In this document: positions 45,559-57,930 of the stretch, piece by piece
Layout: every line of letters begins with the position of its first letter
Position numbering within the stretch: position 1 is the first letter of the stretch
The notes under the pieces: model-generated
Database searches by the model: none
What the model was told of the DNA's origin: nothing
The model's input: only the letters and a program-made list of their open reading frames with translations
Origin: Rhipicephalus microplus
Lineage: Eukaryota > Arthropoda > Arachnida > Ixodida > Ixodidae
Assembly: GCF_043290135.1 (NCBI RefSeq)
Contig: NC_134710.1
Location: 254,152,092-254,216,091, forward strand
Direction of reading: 5' to 3'
Length of the DNA: 64,000 nucleotides
Position numbers and translations under genes: made by a program

Positions 45559-46830
45559 AGCCAGGAAATTACACATATGTCTAGGAGTTCCGCCAGTGAC
45601 TTCCAAATATCTTGTAATAGTCGACGCTCGCCAATCCTTGTTTGCAGTTATGAGAAGTAAAGAGACATGCCGACATTTCTCTCACCTTCAGACACAACAT
45701 GAAAATCACCCATTGGCTCTGTAGATAATACAGAGGAATGAATGCTCCGTTCATAAAGAAATCAAGAAAAAACGCTGGCATACTGCCAAGAAAGGAGTTT
45801 TTCAACATGGGCATCGATTATCCTACATGACTGCTGACGTTTCTAAAGATCGAAGTGTTAGTAGATGGCAATAACAGGGAAAATTATATGTTCATTCAAG
45901 CCGCCCAGCAACTAACACTTTACCAGATATATATGCGATGTCCTGGTTACATGCATGTATATATAGATGGAGCCAGTCTACCAACCTTTTCAACCTAGGA
46001 ATTTATTGTACCACACCTCGATGCACAAGATTTATTTAAGTTAGCTCGTGTTACATTGTCGACAGCAGCTGAACTGTTCGCAATTCTAAGTGCTTTAAAA
46101 TGTATTAATTACTGTAAAAGATGCTAAAAAAGTATATTTTTCAGTGATTCACAAGCGGCACTAACCTCACTTCACAGCACAAAAAAAGGAAACAATAAAT
46201 GATAGCCTGATTTACGAAACACTTGATGAGATCACAAAGGCAACCAAAAGCACCATTAAATAACGTTTTAGTGGATACTGGGACATTCCAACATACCTGG
46301 CAACACAGCAGCTCATAAAGCAGCACGGCAATCACATCACAAAGATGCTTTGGTTTGTATTCTTATACCGAAAAATAAATTGCGCTGCATTTTAAGAACA
46401 GAATCTCTCAATATATGTAAAAATATGTGGTTTGACCAAAACTCCAAAAGCTCTTACTTATATCATATAGATCCAATAATTGAGTTTGAAATTGCGTTAT
46501 CTCTTGACAGAAGTGTCGAAACCCTAATGCATTGATTAAGATTAGACACTGCCTACACCAACCAATTTTTTACACAGAATTCTCCGTGCTGAAACTTCAG
46601 AATGTGATTGCGGATTTGTGGATGTTATATATATCACCTCTTGCATATATATTCACAGCAAGAAACACCAAGACGCCGACTTAGATTATCCTTAATGACT
46701 TTAGATCACAAAACCTTCACTTTAGGGAAGCTTTTGGGCCCGTCGCCAAAAAGAGGTTCACAGAACTGCGCCGTAAAAGCGTTGAAAGTTTTCGTCGAAG
46801 ACAGTGGCATTCTTGGCCGATATTAGTACA
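45559..46830 (+). pseudogene. First LINE, RT end, RNase H and C-terminal segment
   Basis: LHICLGVPPVTSKYLVIVDA is the RT thumb end. RNase H follows: VYIDGAS (about 45955), AELFAILSALK, FFSDSQAALTS and LGHSNIPGNTAAHKAA, with D, E, D and D positions in order but across stops. A Cys-containing segment ECDCGFVDV near 46600 and a frame ending at 46824 complete it. 46830-47130 is likely its 3' UTR. Confidence 0.75.
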
Positions 46831-47130
46831 ATTCAGTTTTCGTTCTAATGTGTGACAGCGCGTAATTATGAGACTATTGACTGTAATGCTCAGTATGTGA
46901 CTGTTACGTTGACATATATGTGACTGTTGGCTGTGCGTTTGGTTTAATTTGTTAACATATAGGTATATGTTATATGTGATTTTCAATATGTGAACGTATA
47001 TGTGATTGTTGAGTACGTTGTTTCGAAACGTCATGTCATAACTGTTATGCTGAATTGTATATTTCTGTGCTGTGGACTTGCTACGCTTTGAGACTTGGAC
47101 ATTCTGTTAACTTTGTTATTAGATAATTTT

Positions 47131-48461
47131 AAGGGATAAGGAGTATTCGGCGCCCTATTGGTGGCCCAACATCTCTTTACATCACAATATTAGAAAAGGC
47201 AAATGCACGAAAATGCATGCTGTAATGGAGAACATTCTCAAAATGATCCCGATTATGTCAGAGGTACCTCTTTCAATGAACCACTACTAAAAGAACTAGC
47301 TGCTTTGAATGAATAACCTTCAGTACATCCAGAGACGTAATAAAACGCCGCTTCTTCGTTTGTGTTAATTTATGTAAAAAAGACCGCCGGAAAGTTTTAT
47401 GGGGAATAAGGTGAGTCGTTAAAAAGTTTAATTTTCGATTGGTTAAACTTGACAGATCGTGCCATCTAGCGGGGCCCAGTTGAGCCAATAACGCCTGCCA
47501 TTGTTGAGCGAATGGCAGGAAATTGTTGAATTGCCATTGTTGCTGAAGTGGCTCCCACTTCTTTTTTTCTGCTGCTACTAGTGTTGGCAGCCGCACAGTA
47601 AAGCCGGGAAACGTTGTGCACGGCATGAGAGAAGCGGGTCATTCCGTTTGGGCTGGTGATTTGAAGTGCGCTAACCCGATGTGGACCACTACAACGTGAT
47701 TTTAGTTCAAAATAAGCACTTCTTTGTCACAAAAGTAACACTACGACGTCACTAAAACGTGATTTCATTTCAAAAATAAGCACTTCTTTAGCACAAAAGT
47801 ACCACTACGAGGTTTATTACACACCATTTCAGCAATCAACGTTGACTTAATAGTTGCCTTTAGTGTCCCTTAACGCTTGCACACACTTTAACGTGGAAAA
47901 CAAGGCAGCGCCCTCAAAAGGACGGCCGTCGGGTTCACACTCATCGTCTCGCCTTGCTACCTCGTACAACTCGCCCACATCCACCGTAAATGCCTCTGCT
48001 TCTTTTCGCTCAGTTTAGCATTGCTTTTGTGTGGCTTCAGCCTCGCCTTCAGTGACTGATTCTCTGTTCAGAAAAAAACCCTGGGCCTAATAAGTTTGGA
48101 ACGTTACGGCTCACCCGTATTTACATTGCACTAATAGCATGGTTGAACCTCTGGAAAAAAGGATTTTGAGGCAGCACCGCCGATCACATATTTCTTTATT
48201 GTTCTCATTTCACGATCATTTTTATTTGAAATGTCTGAAACAACGTGACACTGGAACCTATTTTCGTAGTGCTTACGCCTTGTAAACCAGACGCTTAAAA
48301 TGCACTGCCTTCAACCATGTTTCTTAAAGACGAAGCTCGCATGCTCCTCTTGAAAAGTTTGATAGATGAGTTTCGATTTGCTTTCAGTGCCGGTATATCG
48401 CTTATCATTTCGTGTATTTTGGCTGACTTCAATCTTTACAATGACCAAAAATGATGACGAT
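47131..48461. other. Unassigned DNA with a short duplication
   Basis: A ~57-bp stretch with AATAAGCACTTCTTT and CACAAAAGTA is directly repeated (47693-47749 and 47756-47812). Nothing else is recognised. The minus-strand frame 47273-47626 has no domain. Confidence 0.45.
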
Positions 48462-48697
48462 GATTTATATGTGGGGTTTAACATCCCGAAACCACCATAT
48501 GATTATGAGAGATACCGTAGTGGAGGGCTCCGGAAATTCCGACCATGTGGGTCTCTTTAACGTGCGCCCAAATCTAAGCACTCGAACCTACAGCCTTTTC
48601 GCCTCCATCAAAAATGCAGCCGCCGCAGCCGAGATTCAATCCCACGACTTGCGGGTCAGCAGCCGTGTACCTTAGCCACTAGACCACCGTGGTGGGC
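48462..48697 (-). mobile_element. tRNA-derived SINE, family A
   Basis: Minus orientation with the tRNA-like head at 48630-48697 and the GTTAAACCCCACATATAAAT tail at the 48462 end. It is moderately diverged, without ATCA reiterations. Confidence 0.9.
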
Positions 48698-49839
48698 GCA
48701 GTGACAGAACCTAGTGCTGCATCGATGCGGACTGTCATCCCTCCTTTTTAAAACAGACATGTAAATTGTATTCTTTGGAAACACAGTTGAGTATGTGGCA
48801 AGTTAAACGCACAAAACGCCTTTAAGGGCATGATTTTTTTTTCATTTAATTTTTGGAATTCATTCGCAGCACTAAGAATGAAAATTCATGCAATAACCAC
48901 ACAAAAACAAGATGAACGTGTTCTTCAGCTTTTTCCCAATCAGAAGTACACTCAAAAATAAATATCTAAAGATATACATAATAAATATGCATGTTCATAT
49001 GTTGTAAAACGATCCCGAGTGGCTTAGGATGGCTACAGTTTTAATATTCTTTCATATGAACTTCGACGTTAAAATGTTATCCACACACCTGAAACAGAGT
49101 GTTGATAAGGATCGCGCTACTTTGGGCCATTCTACACAAGGCATTCGTTTCAAGTCATTTGTATCATTATTTGTTTAGCATAAGTTGTTTATAATAACAT
49201 GGATTACACAACATATTCCTTCAGTAACAGCTTTTTATATTGTTTCCTTACCGGTTTCTCCTGCATTGCTAGGCAATCAAACCTTTAATGTACGAATAAT
49301 GGGTTTCAGCTATTCGTAATTTTTTCACGCAAGTCTTCGATTCGCTTTAATAGAGCGGCACAAACGCGTTCCGGTATGCCAAGCATTAGCATGCCTTCAA
49401 TGGGAGATCATTGGCTGCAACGTGGTTAGGAAAACTAAAAAAAAGAACGTATCACAGATGGACAAATTTATACTAAAAGTTATTATTTTCATTTTCGATT
49501 ACTTTTCTAGAATACTCAAAATTTAGGTTAATCGCAATACAAAAACAGCTGCCCGAAAATAATGATATTTCATTACTATCTCTTTCACAAGGCGATGAAA
49601 TTACTTGATTTTTTTTACAAAAGCTCATCGTTGTCCAAAGTTACCAGGGCCTTGGCCTTCCATCAATGCATTCTACACTTGGAGGTCTGAGGCTTAGTGG
49701 CTTTACCCTGAGCCTTCTTCAAAGTTTGGCGCAGAGAATAACTCCTTTGATTTTTTGGTGTCCTTTTTTATCAACATAACTGTAAAGTTTATTGTTATGC
49801 CATTCGTCGTCGACAGAAGACTATTATTGCCATGAACCG
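48698..49839. other. Unassigned AT-rich DNA
   Basis: No domain-bearing frame or repeat was recognised. Confidence 0.4.
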
Positions 49840-50085
49840 GCCTCGAGTTCTCTTCGTCATCTTTTGCTTCACTCCCAGAACACGTGCGCCAATTTGTCCA
49901 GCGTGGGATGCAATGCCCTTCGTGGGAGAGAGAATAAGGGCAGACAGGTAGAGAGAAAGACCGAAAATAAAGAGATAGAATTAAAGAGAACAGATTCTTG
50001 GCTTAAACTTTTCTTGGTAGTGCGGGAATCAAACCTGTTTACCCGAGATCTGAAAGCGAGCGTCCTAACCACTAGAGGCTATTCA
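49840..50085 (-). mobile_element. tRNA-derived SINE, family B
   Basis: On the minus strand: CTCTAGTGGTTAGGACGCTC (A box), then GGTTTGATTCCC (B box), a CT-rich body, and GCATCCCACGCTGGACAAAT through GTGTTCTGGGAGTGA. The last block matches the copy at 56410-56655. It differs from family A in body and tail. Confidence 0.8.
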
Positions 50086-50149
50086 TGCACTCTGTCAGAG
50101 CAGAGTATAATCTCTTTTGCAGTATAGCATAGCAAGGGGGCACAAAAGC

Positions 50150-50630
<481 letters not shown>

Positions 50631-50639
50631 TTCTTTCAG

Positions 50640-51682
50640 GCTTAGAATCTCTAGTGCGAAGCGGTGTTGATTTTTCTTTCCTTTTCTGCTCAGTTTTTTT
50701 TTTTTGCCAAAAGGTAAGTGGTAGTGCTATATTTTTAATGAGTTAGGAAAAGAATCCGTGATTTTCTTGAAGGTACTAGCTCAAAGTAACTCATTACGTT
50801 ACTGATTGCATCGAGGACGAATCAAACTTCTGTAATTTCATTACTTCGAAGTCAGAAACTTACAAAGTAATGAACAGGGTGCGCATTCTCTGCAATAGAT
50901 GGCTCCCTGAAAAGAAAAAGTGTGGCGTGGGGTACGTAATTCACAAAAATCTTCCAAATAACATTGATTCATTCTGCAGTACCAGTGAAAGGGTACCATA
51001 AACGTCGTGATAAAAAGAAATGGTAGGCATTAACTGAAAGTAGTTGAAGGACACGTTTTACAGTCCAGTCATAATGCAGAATAAGTAAAGCAATTTGATA
51101 AGATTGTTGAATCAGCAATGCAAAATATCCATACTCAGTACACCACAGCCATGGGATACTCCACTACGGAAGTAGAAATAAAATAAAATGGATCATGTAT
51201 GATGATATACGGGAATTTTACTGGCGAAGGAGCCAAAATCTGGCCAAAGAACGCCATGCAAAATGCTGCAAATTAGGTTTAAGACAGTACTATTGGTGGG
51301 ATGAAAAGGCTGTGTAGGGGCCTAAAACAACCCGCTGTAAAAAACGTAACATACTTGTGCGATAAAAGTGTGTTGTCGGCTGCCGTATGAGATGCAGCAT
51401 GAAGAATGGGCTATGTATGGTGGATGTAATAAAAGTTGCCTATTGCTGTGGGCACAGCGGCCTCGCTAAGCTCTTGCACACAAGGGCATAGAGGCGTGTG
51501 CTTGTCATATGTCTCTGAATGTGTCGTGACGACAGTGCGGGCACGTGAACACGCAGACAATTTCTTTCAAGCAAGATAACTTGTACACCTATACCTATGG
51601 AAAGACATCATCTGTCAGCGTTGTAAATGAGTGGGTATCATTAATCAGTTTATCGAAGGGGATACGATAGCAGTAGTCTTCG
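50640..51682. other. Unassigned DNA
   Basis: No recognised gene or repeat. Confidence 0.4.
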
Positions 51683-53900
51683 CACAACTCTAAGCTACAA
51701 TTTCTTCAAGATGCAGGTCATTCTTTTTGATTATCCTGCCACAGTTTTCTACTTGCTCAGCTGGCTTGGCGCATGTAGGTGCACCGCTACCGCAAAAAAC
51801 CTCGTCAGTTTAGTCGATCAACACATTCCTAGAATTGACGCCCGTCCAGACCGACCAGCCCCATCTACAACAACAGCAATTGCCACCGACAGCTTCAAGA
51901 AGCAACACCTTGACGCCACCTTCAGTGGGCACGAGAGCAGTGGTTTTCCTACAGCTCTAAGCTACTATTTCTTCAACATGCACTCTTTCATGGTCTAAAT
52001 GATCTATCAGCCACTGTCTACTGCTGTTCTCGTGTCCACGGGTGTTGTGTGAGATTTTGTGCGAAAGTTTTTGAATGGTTTACACTTTGCTTTGTTCCGC
52101 TGACATTGAAACTAACCCTGGGCACAATACTCGTACTCCAGCACAACAAGAATTTGACTACATACGCAAAAAGCCTAAGAACAAATGTAGGTTTTATTTC
52201 ATAAGTTGAAAGATGTGCACTCCGCTTCTTTACATAGATCGGAGTGCCAATCGGGGCTTGCTACTGATGTCGAAAGAATTAAAGCCGGATAAAAAAACAT
52301 CCTCACTCAAATTAATGGTATCCGGAAGGTGCTTGACAAATTGAAATAAAAATCTAACAAACTGAATGGTATATGACGGAGGAACTGTGGCAAGTATGCG
52401 AAAAACCGTGGAAGAACTAACAATAATTACTAAGTGCAATCTACACTAACCGAGCTAGAGGAAAGGTCGAGAAGGAACAACGTAATCTTTCACGGACTTC
52501 CATACTATAAAAAGACCTGGCATTAAACCGAGGCAAAATTGACTAATTGTATGTCTACTGTTCTTGACCGTTCTTCCAATGAGTCATTTTAAAAGGTGCA
52601 CCGTTTGGGTAACCGCTCACATACTAACTGCCTCCCCATCGTCGCCAAGTTCACAACGTCCTAAACAAAAGAGAAAGTGCTGTCACTGCCTATTCAACTT
52701 AAAGATAGGAACATCTCAGTCAGCGAGGATTTCCTTCTGGCAACGAGGCAGGCACGTAAAAAACCTATTGACATTGGGAAAGCTCAGCCCGGTTCTTCAC
52801 CACTTAAGCTGCATTACAATTTATTACTTAATAACAAAAGTCTCATGTGTTTTCCAGGTTGCGAAAAAACTGTTAAGGTAAAAAAACGTATCAATCATCT
52901 CGGTAATGCGCGGGCTTCATTGTTGAACACGACAACTTAGGGTTGTGCGATGGGAGGTGACCACAAATCACATCCTCGTGTATATGTATCTGTTGTTTTT
53001 TTCAAACATTATAAGTGCCCAAAACAAATATAACTCTGTACCATCAGCTACTGATACATGTAGCGCAAAGATAATTCCTCTACCTGAAACGTGGATCCGT
53101 GCGCATGTCCAGGATGAATAAATCTTGGATAGCGCAAAATATCATCACATATACCACAGTGATGGCACAATACACAGGGGAGGCGGCGTTCTTCTAGCGG
53201 TTTCAAAAGACATGTCTTCTTCTTATATCCATATTAGCACTTAACTCGAGCTAGCATGGGATATAGTAACCATCGGCTACCATAAGATTATATTTGGTGT
53301 ATGCTATCACTTTCCCTCTTCACCTTGAACATTTGTGAATGAATTTCCCCCCACTGCGGTATTGTAGTGGCTAAGGCACTCGGCTGTTGACCCGCAGATC
53401 GCGAGATTGATTACCGGCTTCGGCGGCCGCATTTCTGATGGAGGCGAAAATTCTGCAGGCCCATGTGCTGATATTTGGGTGCTGTTTAAAGAGCCACAAG
53501 AAGTCAAAATTTCCGGAGCCTTCTATTACGGCGTCTCTCATAATCATATTAGTTTTGGGACGTAAAGCCCTTTATATCAATTATTAGAGTACATCATTTT
53601 GCAGTGTGAAAGCAAGATAGGGGGAGAAAGGTTCATAATTGGACGAGCAGGGGGATTTCTTGTATTTATTTGGACTGTTGTAACACAACCATTCAGACTA
53701 GAGAGCGTATTGCTTGCGCCTGTGTGAACTACGACTGCGTCATCCGATCATATATTGACGGACGTTCTGAAAAACTCTATATAGCGCCCAATCACCAAGG
53801 TCTTGTTACATGATGTCCGCAGCTTGATTTAACAACTCACAATTTAGCTGAGCGACTCACTTACTCTACGAAAGCTGATAGTTATTGTATGCCCATTAAT
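51683..53900 (+). mobile_element. Second CR1-type LINE, 5' half, decayed
   Basis: The 5' UTR contains a repeated CTCTAAGCTACWATTTCTTCA block (51690 and 51955). ORF1 opens near LLCSADIETNPGH (52087-52125), a 2A-like motif, then LTELEERSRRNNVIFHGLP at about 52448. QLKDRNISVSEDFLLATRQA lies near 52690-52750. Endonuclease pieces follow: HIYHSDGTIHRGGGVLLAVS at about 53150-53210. A SINE sits at 53346-53586, then further broken frames to about 53900. No RT palm motif is recognisable. Confidence 0.65.
53346..53586 (+). mobile_element. tRNA-derived SINE, family A, diverged
   Basis: Follows the family order but with many changes: CCCCACTGCGGTATTGTAGT start, a B-box reading AGATTGATTACC, and a TATATCAATTATT end. 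It is one of the older copies here and interrupts the second CR1-type LINE. Confidence 0.85.
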
Positions 53901-54222
53901 TTCTTCGCTAGAGTGTCGCATCAAGGCATGATAGAAATGGCACGGAAAGCATACGGCACAGGTTAAACGCGATAATTTTCAACAAAGAACGTTAGTGTTT
54001 TTTTTTGTTTTTTTGGCGGCCTGATTGTGTTGGGGGGAGGGATGGTTGCGATGTTGCAACTTAAGGGGTCAGCCTGTCCTACATGGCTGGCACTTGTTCC
54101 TTCTGAGCATCTCCCGAATCGCAGTGGTCTGTTTCCACGCAGTAAACAGCTCAGTCTCTCGCACGAAGATCACCAAATTTTGTTGCACGCTACACCTCGT
54201 TTCTTCGGGCCCTTCAGAAAAA

Positions 54223-54300
54223 AAAATCACAGTATATCCATGGAGCGAATGATGATGAGTGGGTCGAAGCGTTGCAGAATTTAATCGATAAACCGTGAAC
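54223..54300 (+). repeat. Second copy of the 7526-7613 repeat end
   Basis: CAGTATATCCATGGAGCGAA, ATGATGATGAGTGGGTCGAA and TAAACCGTGAAC follow the same order as at 7526-7613, but no TCTG array follows. This defines a dispersed repeat family. Confidence 0.7.
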
Positions 54301-54430
54301 TATCCGCGAATATCGCTTACTACATCATCAAAGACGTGAGAAACAATGTATATATTTAGACAAGAAGTTTTCTTATTCGTAAGTGGTAGCTATACGTTGC
54401 TTCTGTTCCCCCGTCATTATCACGACATTA

Positions 54431-54738
54431 TGGTCGGTGAAGTGGTGTATCCGTGATGGGCGTAGTGAGATGTTTGCAAGAACAAAGTAGTGGGCTGTTT
54501 GCAAAAGTGGAACTATAGGTGGTCACATAAAAATGAGGGATGGACACAGTGGGACAATCTATGGTTATTTAAGGCGCACCTGAATACAAGTACACGACCA
54601 TCTTGCATTTCGTATTGGCTACCTCTCAACAATGTTTGCTTTATGGTCATTGAAGTGGTGGATTGGTGATAGGCCATAGAGGAATGTTTGCAAGGACCAA
54701 GTAGTGGGCAATTGGCAAAGGTGGAACTATAGGTGGTA
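54431..54738. repeat. Diverged direct duplication, 213-bp spacing
   Basis: 54431-54524 and 54644-54738 share ATGTTTGCAAGRACMAAGTA, GTGGGC and GTGGAACTATAGGTGGT. The copies are clearly diverged. No function is apparent. Confidence 0.75.
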
Positions 54739-54769
54739 ACGTGCATACATGCAAGGGATAGACAGATGC

Positions 54770-55330
54770 ACGCTTTTAGGAGCTTCGTCCCTAAACATGA
54801 GGCAATGAAATGTCCATTGCCTGTGACAACCCTTTCGCCAGCTGCGTACCATCACTACTCTTGCCTTATCAAACTGCGGGCATGGCCAAATGAATTGTTG
54901 AGTGTCATCAATGTCACCACAAACGGCACAAAACGGGAAAGTGCATAGCTCAGTTTTTATAGACGAAGCCAGGGTGTATGCGGAGCCATTTCTTAATCAG
55001 CTTCGCCGCTTGTTCAGATGAAAAAGTCCATTGATCCTACATGATACATGTGCAAACTTGTAGATCGTCCTGATGTGGCTGCTTATCACATGCTTGTTGT
55101 TCTGGTAAATCCTAGGAAAAACTTCTGGAATGCATGCTCGCGCTTTGCGTGCAAAGACATCAGCCTTTCCATTACTTTCAATGCCAAAATTGCATGAGAT
55201 GCACTTAAAAAGTACATGTTAAAGCTCCCATCATGCAGGTGCTTAATTTCCCTTGTGAACTTTTTCTTGTGCTATGGGTCATGATGCACTCGTTGTAGTG
55301 CAACTTTGTGTCCATCAGCACTACTAGATC
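54770..55330 (-). pseudogene. LINE 3' coding end: RNase H tail and Cys-rich segment
   Basis: Minus-strand pieces: SFSARDLVVLMDTKLHYNE (RNase H motif 3 region), SCNFGIESNGKADVFARKAR (RNase H last motif) and FCAVCGDIDDTQQFIWPCPQ with the CxxC...C pattern of LINE C-termini. KGCHRQWTFHC follows. Frames are broken, and no RT is seen upstream on this strand. Confidence 0.65.
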
Positions 55331-55499
55331 TCGTGCGGAAAAAGATCGCACCGTATGGTGTATGCAGCATATATTTTCCATCGGTGAAAAAATGTCATAA
55401 CACCACAGAATTAAAGAACACAACGCCAAGACATATTTGTAGAACAGTGTAATGTGCTGATATGACGTCAATGTTATTGTCTGTATTTCTGTCACAATT

Positions 55500-56409
55500 C
55501 TGCCAAGATCTCTGGTGGACGTAGCCCAGAGGAGAGCCTATACTTCCGAAAACATACACCTACCGTCTGTTTCCATTACAACAGTAGGACGGCGTTCCTA
55601 GATGGGCAGTGTGGAGCGGGAAATGGCACATTATATATGACGTAGATTTAAGCTATTCAGACTAGAGGGAGTACAGACAAATCCTTTTCAATGCTTCAAT
55701 GCCGGTAATTGCCGAGGAGAGCACCGAGTGGAGGCTAAAACAGGAATCGTGTGACAAAAAGCTAGCTGCTCTCGCTTCGAAGATCGTCAATACAAATAGA
55801 AGTGCAGCGAGCGGTTAATCACGAAGCTTTGGAGCTCCGTGAAATCGCCTTTGTGTTGCTGGTACCGAATTCGGGGCAAAGCTACGCATATTCCAGTTGC
55901 TGTTGCCACTTGCTCTTTGGAAACATATGGTATAGGGGAAGTAATCATGGAGCAAGTACACCATTTTTGTTAAGTTTTTTATTTTATTCGGCTCTTTAAT
56001 CAACATGGAAAGGAAAACAATTTGCGCCCCTTGTACAGGTCAAGCAAAGCTGGGGCACAGCAAAGCTGGTTGGCACCAAGCTTCTCCCAGTTGGCTTGGC
56101 AAGGCTTTTACCCTCGCAGCTCTCTCTCTCCCACACCCTTTTCTTAACTATACCATACATGGCGAGGCGTGCTCTCTTTCCTTTATCTCTATTTGTAAGT
56201 CTGTATGGTTCCATCTGTTTCTCTATTTCTATTTGGTTTTATGTCCTTCTGATTTTTTGTTTCTCTCCTGTCTCCTTTATTTCCCTTTTTCCCTCTTTTT
56301 CTCTTGCTGTGCTCGCTTTCCCTCATTCTCACATCCACAATTGCCTTATTCACACTCAATTCATTTTCTCACCCCCTTGGTACTTACTTTAAAGGTTATG
56401 GTGAGCTCA
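55500..56409. other. Unassigned DNA
   Basis: CT-rich on the plus strand from 56100 to 56350. No domain-bearing frame. Confidence 0.4.
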
Positions 56410-56655
56410 GCGAGCGTGCCTGGATAGACGAGAGGTTATGATGCTCGCCTTTCGATCATTGAGAGACGGTTTCGGGTCCCGCCTCACCGAGAAATTCTTC
56501 CACCAGTGATTTTTTTTTCTTTTTTCTCTGTCTTTCTCCCTCTCTCTCTCTTTCTTTTTCTGGCTCATCAGAGTTATTGCACCCCAAGCTGGACCAATTG
56601 AAGCGTGTTCTGGGAGTGATGTAGAATAGGAAGAAGAGGTACTGGATGAAGGGGA
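56410..56655 (+). mobile_element. tRNA-derived SINE, family B
   Basis: GACGAGAGGTTATGATGCTC (A-box region), GGTTTCGGGTCCC (B-box region), a CT-rich body with CTCTCTCTCTCT, and GCACCCCAAGCTGGACCAAT through TGTTCTGGGAGTGA, matching the minus copy at 49840-50085. Confidence 0.8.
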
Positions 56656-57378
56656 CGAAAATAGTGCGTGCAGATTAATGATTAGGATCATTTTCTCTGT
56701 TCGACACGCAGCAAACGTCTACATTATAACAGCCCTTCTGTAAAACTGCGTACACGCTCAGCGAAAATCAGGCAAAGCCCACAGCTCGGCACAATGGTCC
56801 ATTAAAAAATAACGAGAGAACGCATGGGTGGCAGACACTGATTAAGTGACATGCGTTGCACATTTTTTTCTTCTCATCACACCACTTGGGCAGAGTGGTT
56901 GGACGGGAATTGAGCTCATGCGTTTTAATGATGAGAATAATTTTCTATCTGCGACACACGACGAACCGCGACAGTAGCAGCTCTGCTCGAAAGATAGTAA
57001 AAGTGGAACAAAAGGAACCATTCATTTTCCTATTTGCTGCCTATCAGTTTTGTCTATTAAATACATTCCACAAGCCGCACACTCCTGTGACAATCGAAAG
57101 TGTAAAGATGTTTCTCCCTTGAATAAGTATTAGGCAACACGACATGATGCTCTTCGTGGTCGCCAGCAAATCGAGCTAAACCATGACTTGTTTCCAGTAG
57201 AAAGCGATGCAGGCCCGCATAACTTCAGGTCTTTCAATTCCACCTTTAGTGAAATTCGAGCTGCAGTGTCAAAACTCTAACCAAACTTGACGACATTCCT
57301 CTGGTGGTAGAGCGAAACAGTCTGGTTAGTAAGAGGTGAAAATGAGCTATAAAGCATTTTTTTTATTTTTTCTATGGT

Positions 57379-57485
57379 GATAGTTGGGTTTTAACGTCTC
57401 AAAACCACCATTTATTTAGTAAAAAAGCCGTAGTGGAGGTTTCCGCAAATTTCAACTCCCTGGGGTTCTTTAACGTGCACCGAAG
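57379..57485 (-). mobile_element. Partial SINE, family A tail half
   Basis: TTGGGTTTTAACGTCTCAAA, ACCACCATTT and CTGGGGTTCTTTAACGTGCA match the tail half of family A. The tRNA-like head is absent. Confidence 0.75.
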
Positions 57486-57688
57486 CGCATGGTTACTTAA
57501 CCATAAGGTAAAATAATACGGCTCCAATGCGCCATCCCTGACAATTTGTGAGATGTCTGTGTGCTGTGGATTCACCATTGTCCATTAGCCAACGCAATAA
57601 GATGTTGGCTCATAGCTAGATAGAGATATTCTGCCATCGCAAAGCACAATTTTCATCGACCACGCGACGAAAGCGAAGGCTTGGGAAA

Positions 57689-57915
57689 TCAACATATTAC
57701 GCCTCGGACACGTCCCTTCACGAGATTCTCTATAATTGAACTTTCGTCCGCAATTATATGGAGCTGTTCACTCTCCGATTGTTGTGAGAGCACAGGTGGT
57801 GCTGCTGCCTCACTTCCGGCAATACTTGGCTTTGCTGCCTTCGTCTCGGTTGCTTGTGAAGATAGTTTCTCCACACTTTATTGGGGCATCAGACTGGTGC
57901 CTTTCTTGTACACTC
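57689..57915 (-). pseudogene. Possible decayed coding fragment, unknown
   Basis: An ATG-led frame at 57915 (MSVQERHQSDAP) continues, after one shift near 57875, into an Ala/Ser/Glu-rich stretch to a stop at 57689. The content looks protein-like but no domain is recognised. It could be chance. Confidence 0.2.
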
Positions 57916-57930
57916 ATTTCTGATTCGTCT

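Larger units (their letters stand above)
19590..47130 (+). mobile_element. Decayed RNase H-bearing LINE (host of the nested stack), split into segments
   Basis: One LINE reading on the plus strand can be followed through five pieces: 19590-20017, 21487-21905, about 23385-23756, 45290-45319 and 45559 to about 47130. The pieces carry successive parts of one protein: RT fingers and palm, catalytic motif A, the YADD position (now YGND), the thumb, RNase H and a C-terminal Cys-rich segment. The join 23756/45290 is supported by a shared GAGTGCAAATA site and by frame continuity. All pieces contain stops and frameshifts. RT followed by RNase H fits the I/R1-type LINE group; the clade is not fixed. 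Confidence 0.75.
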
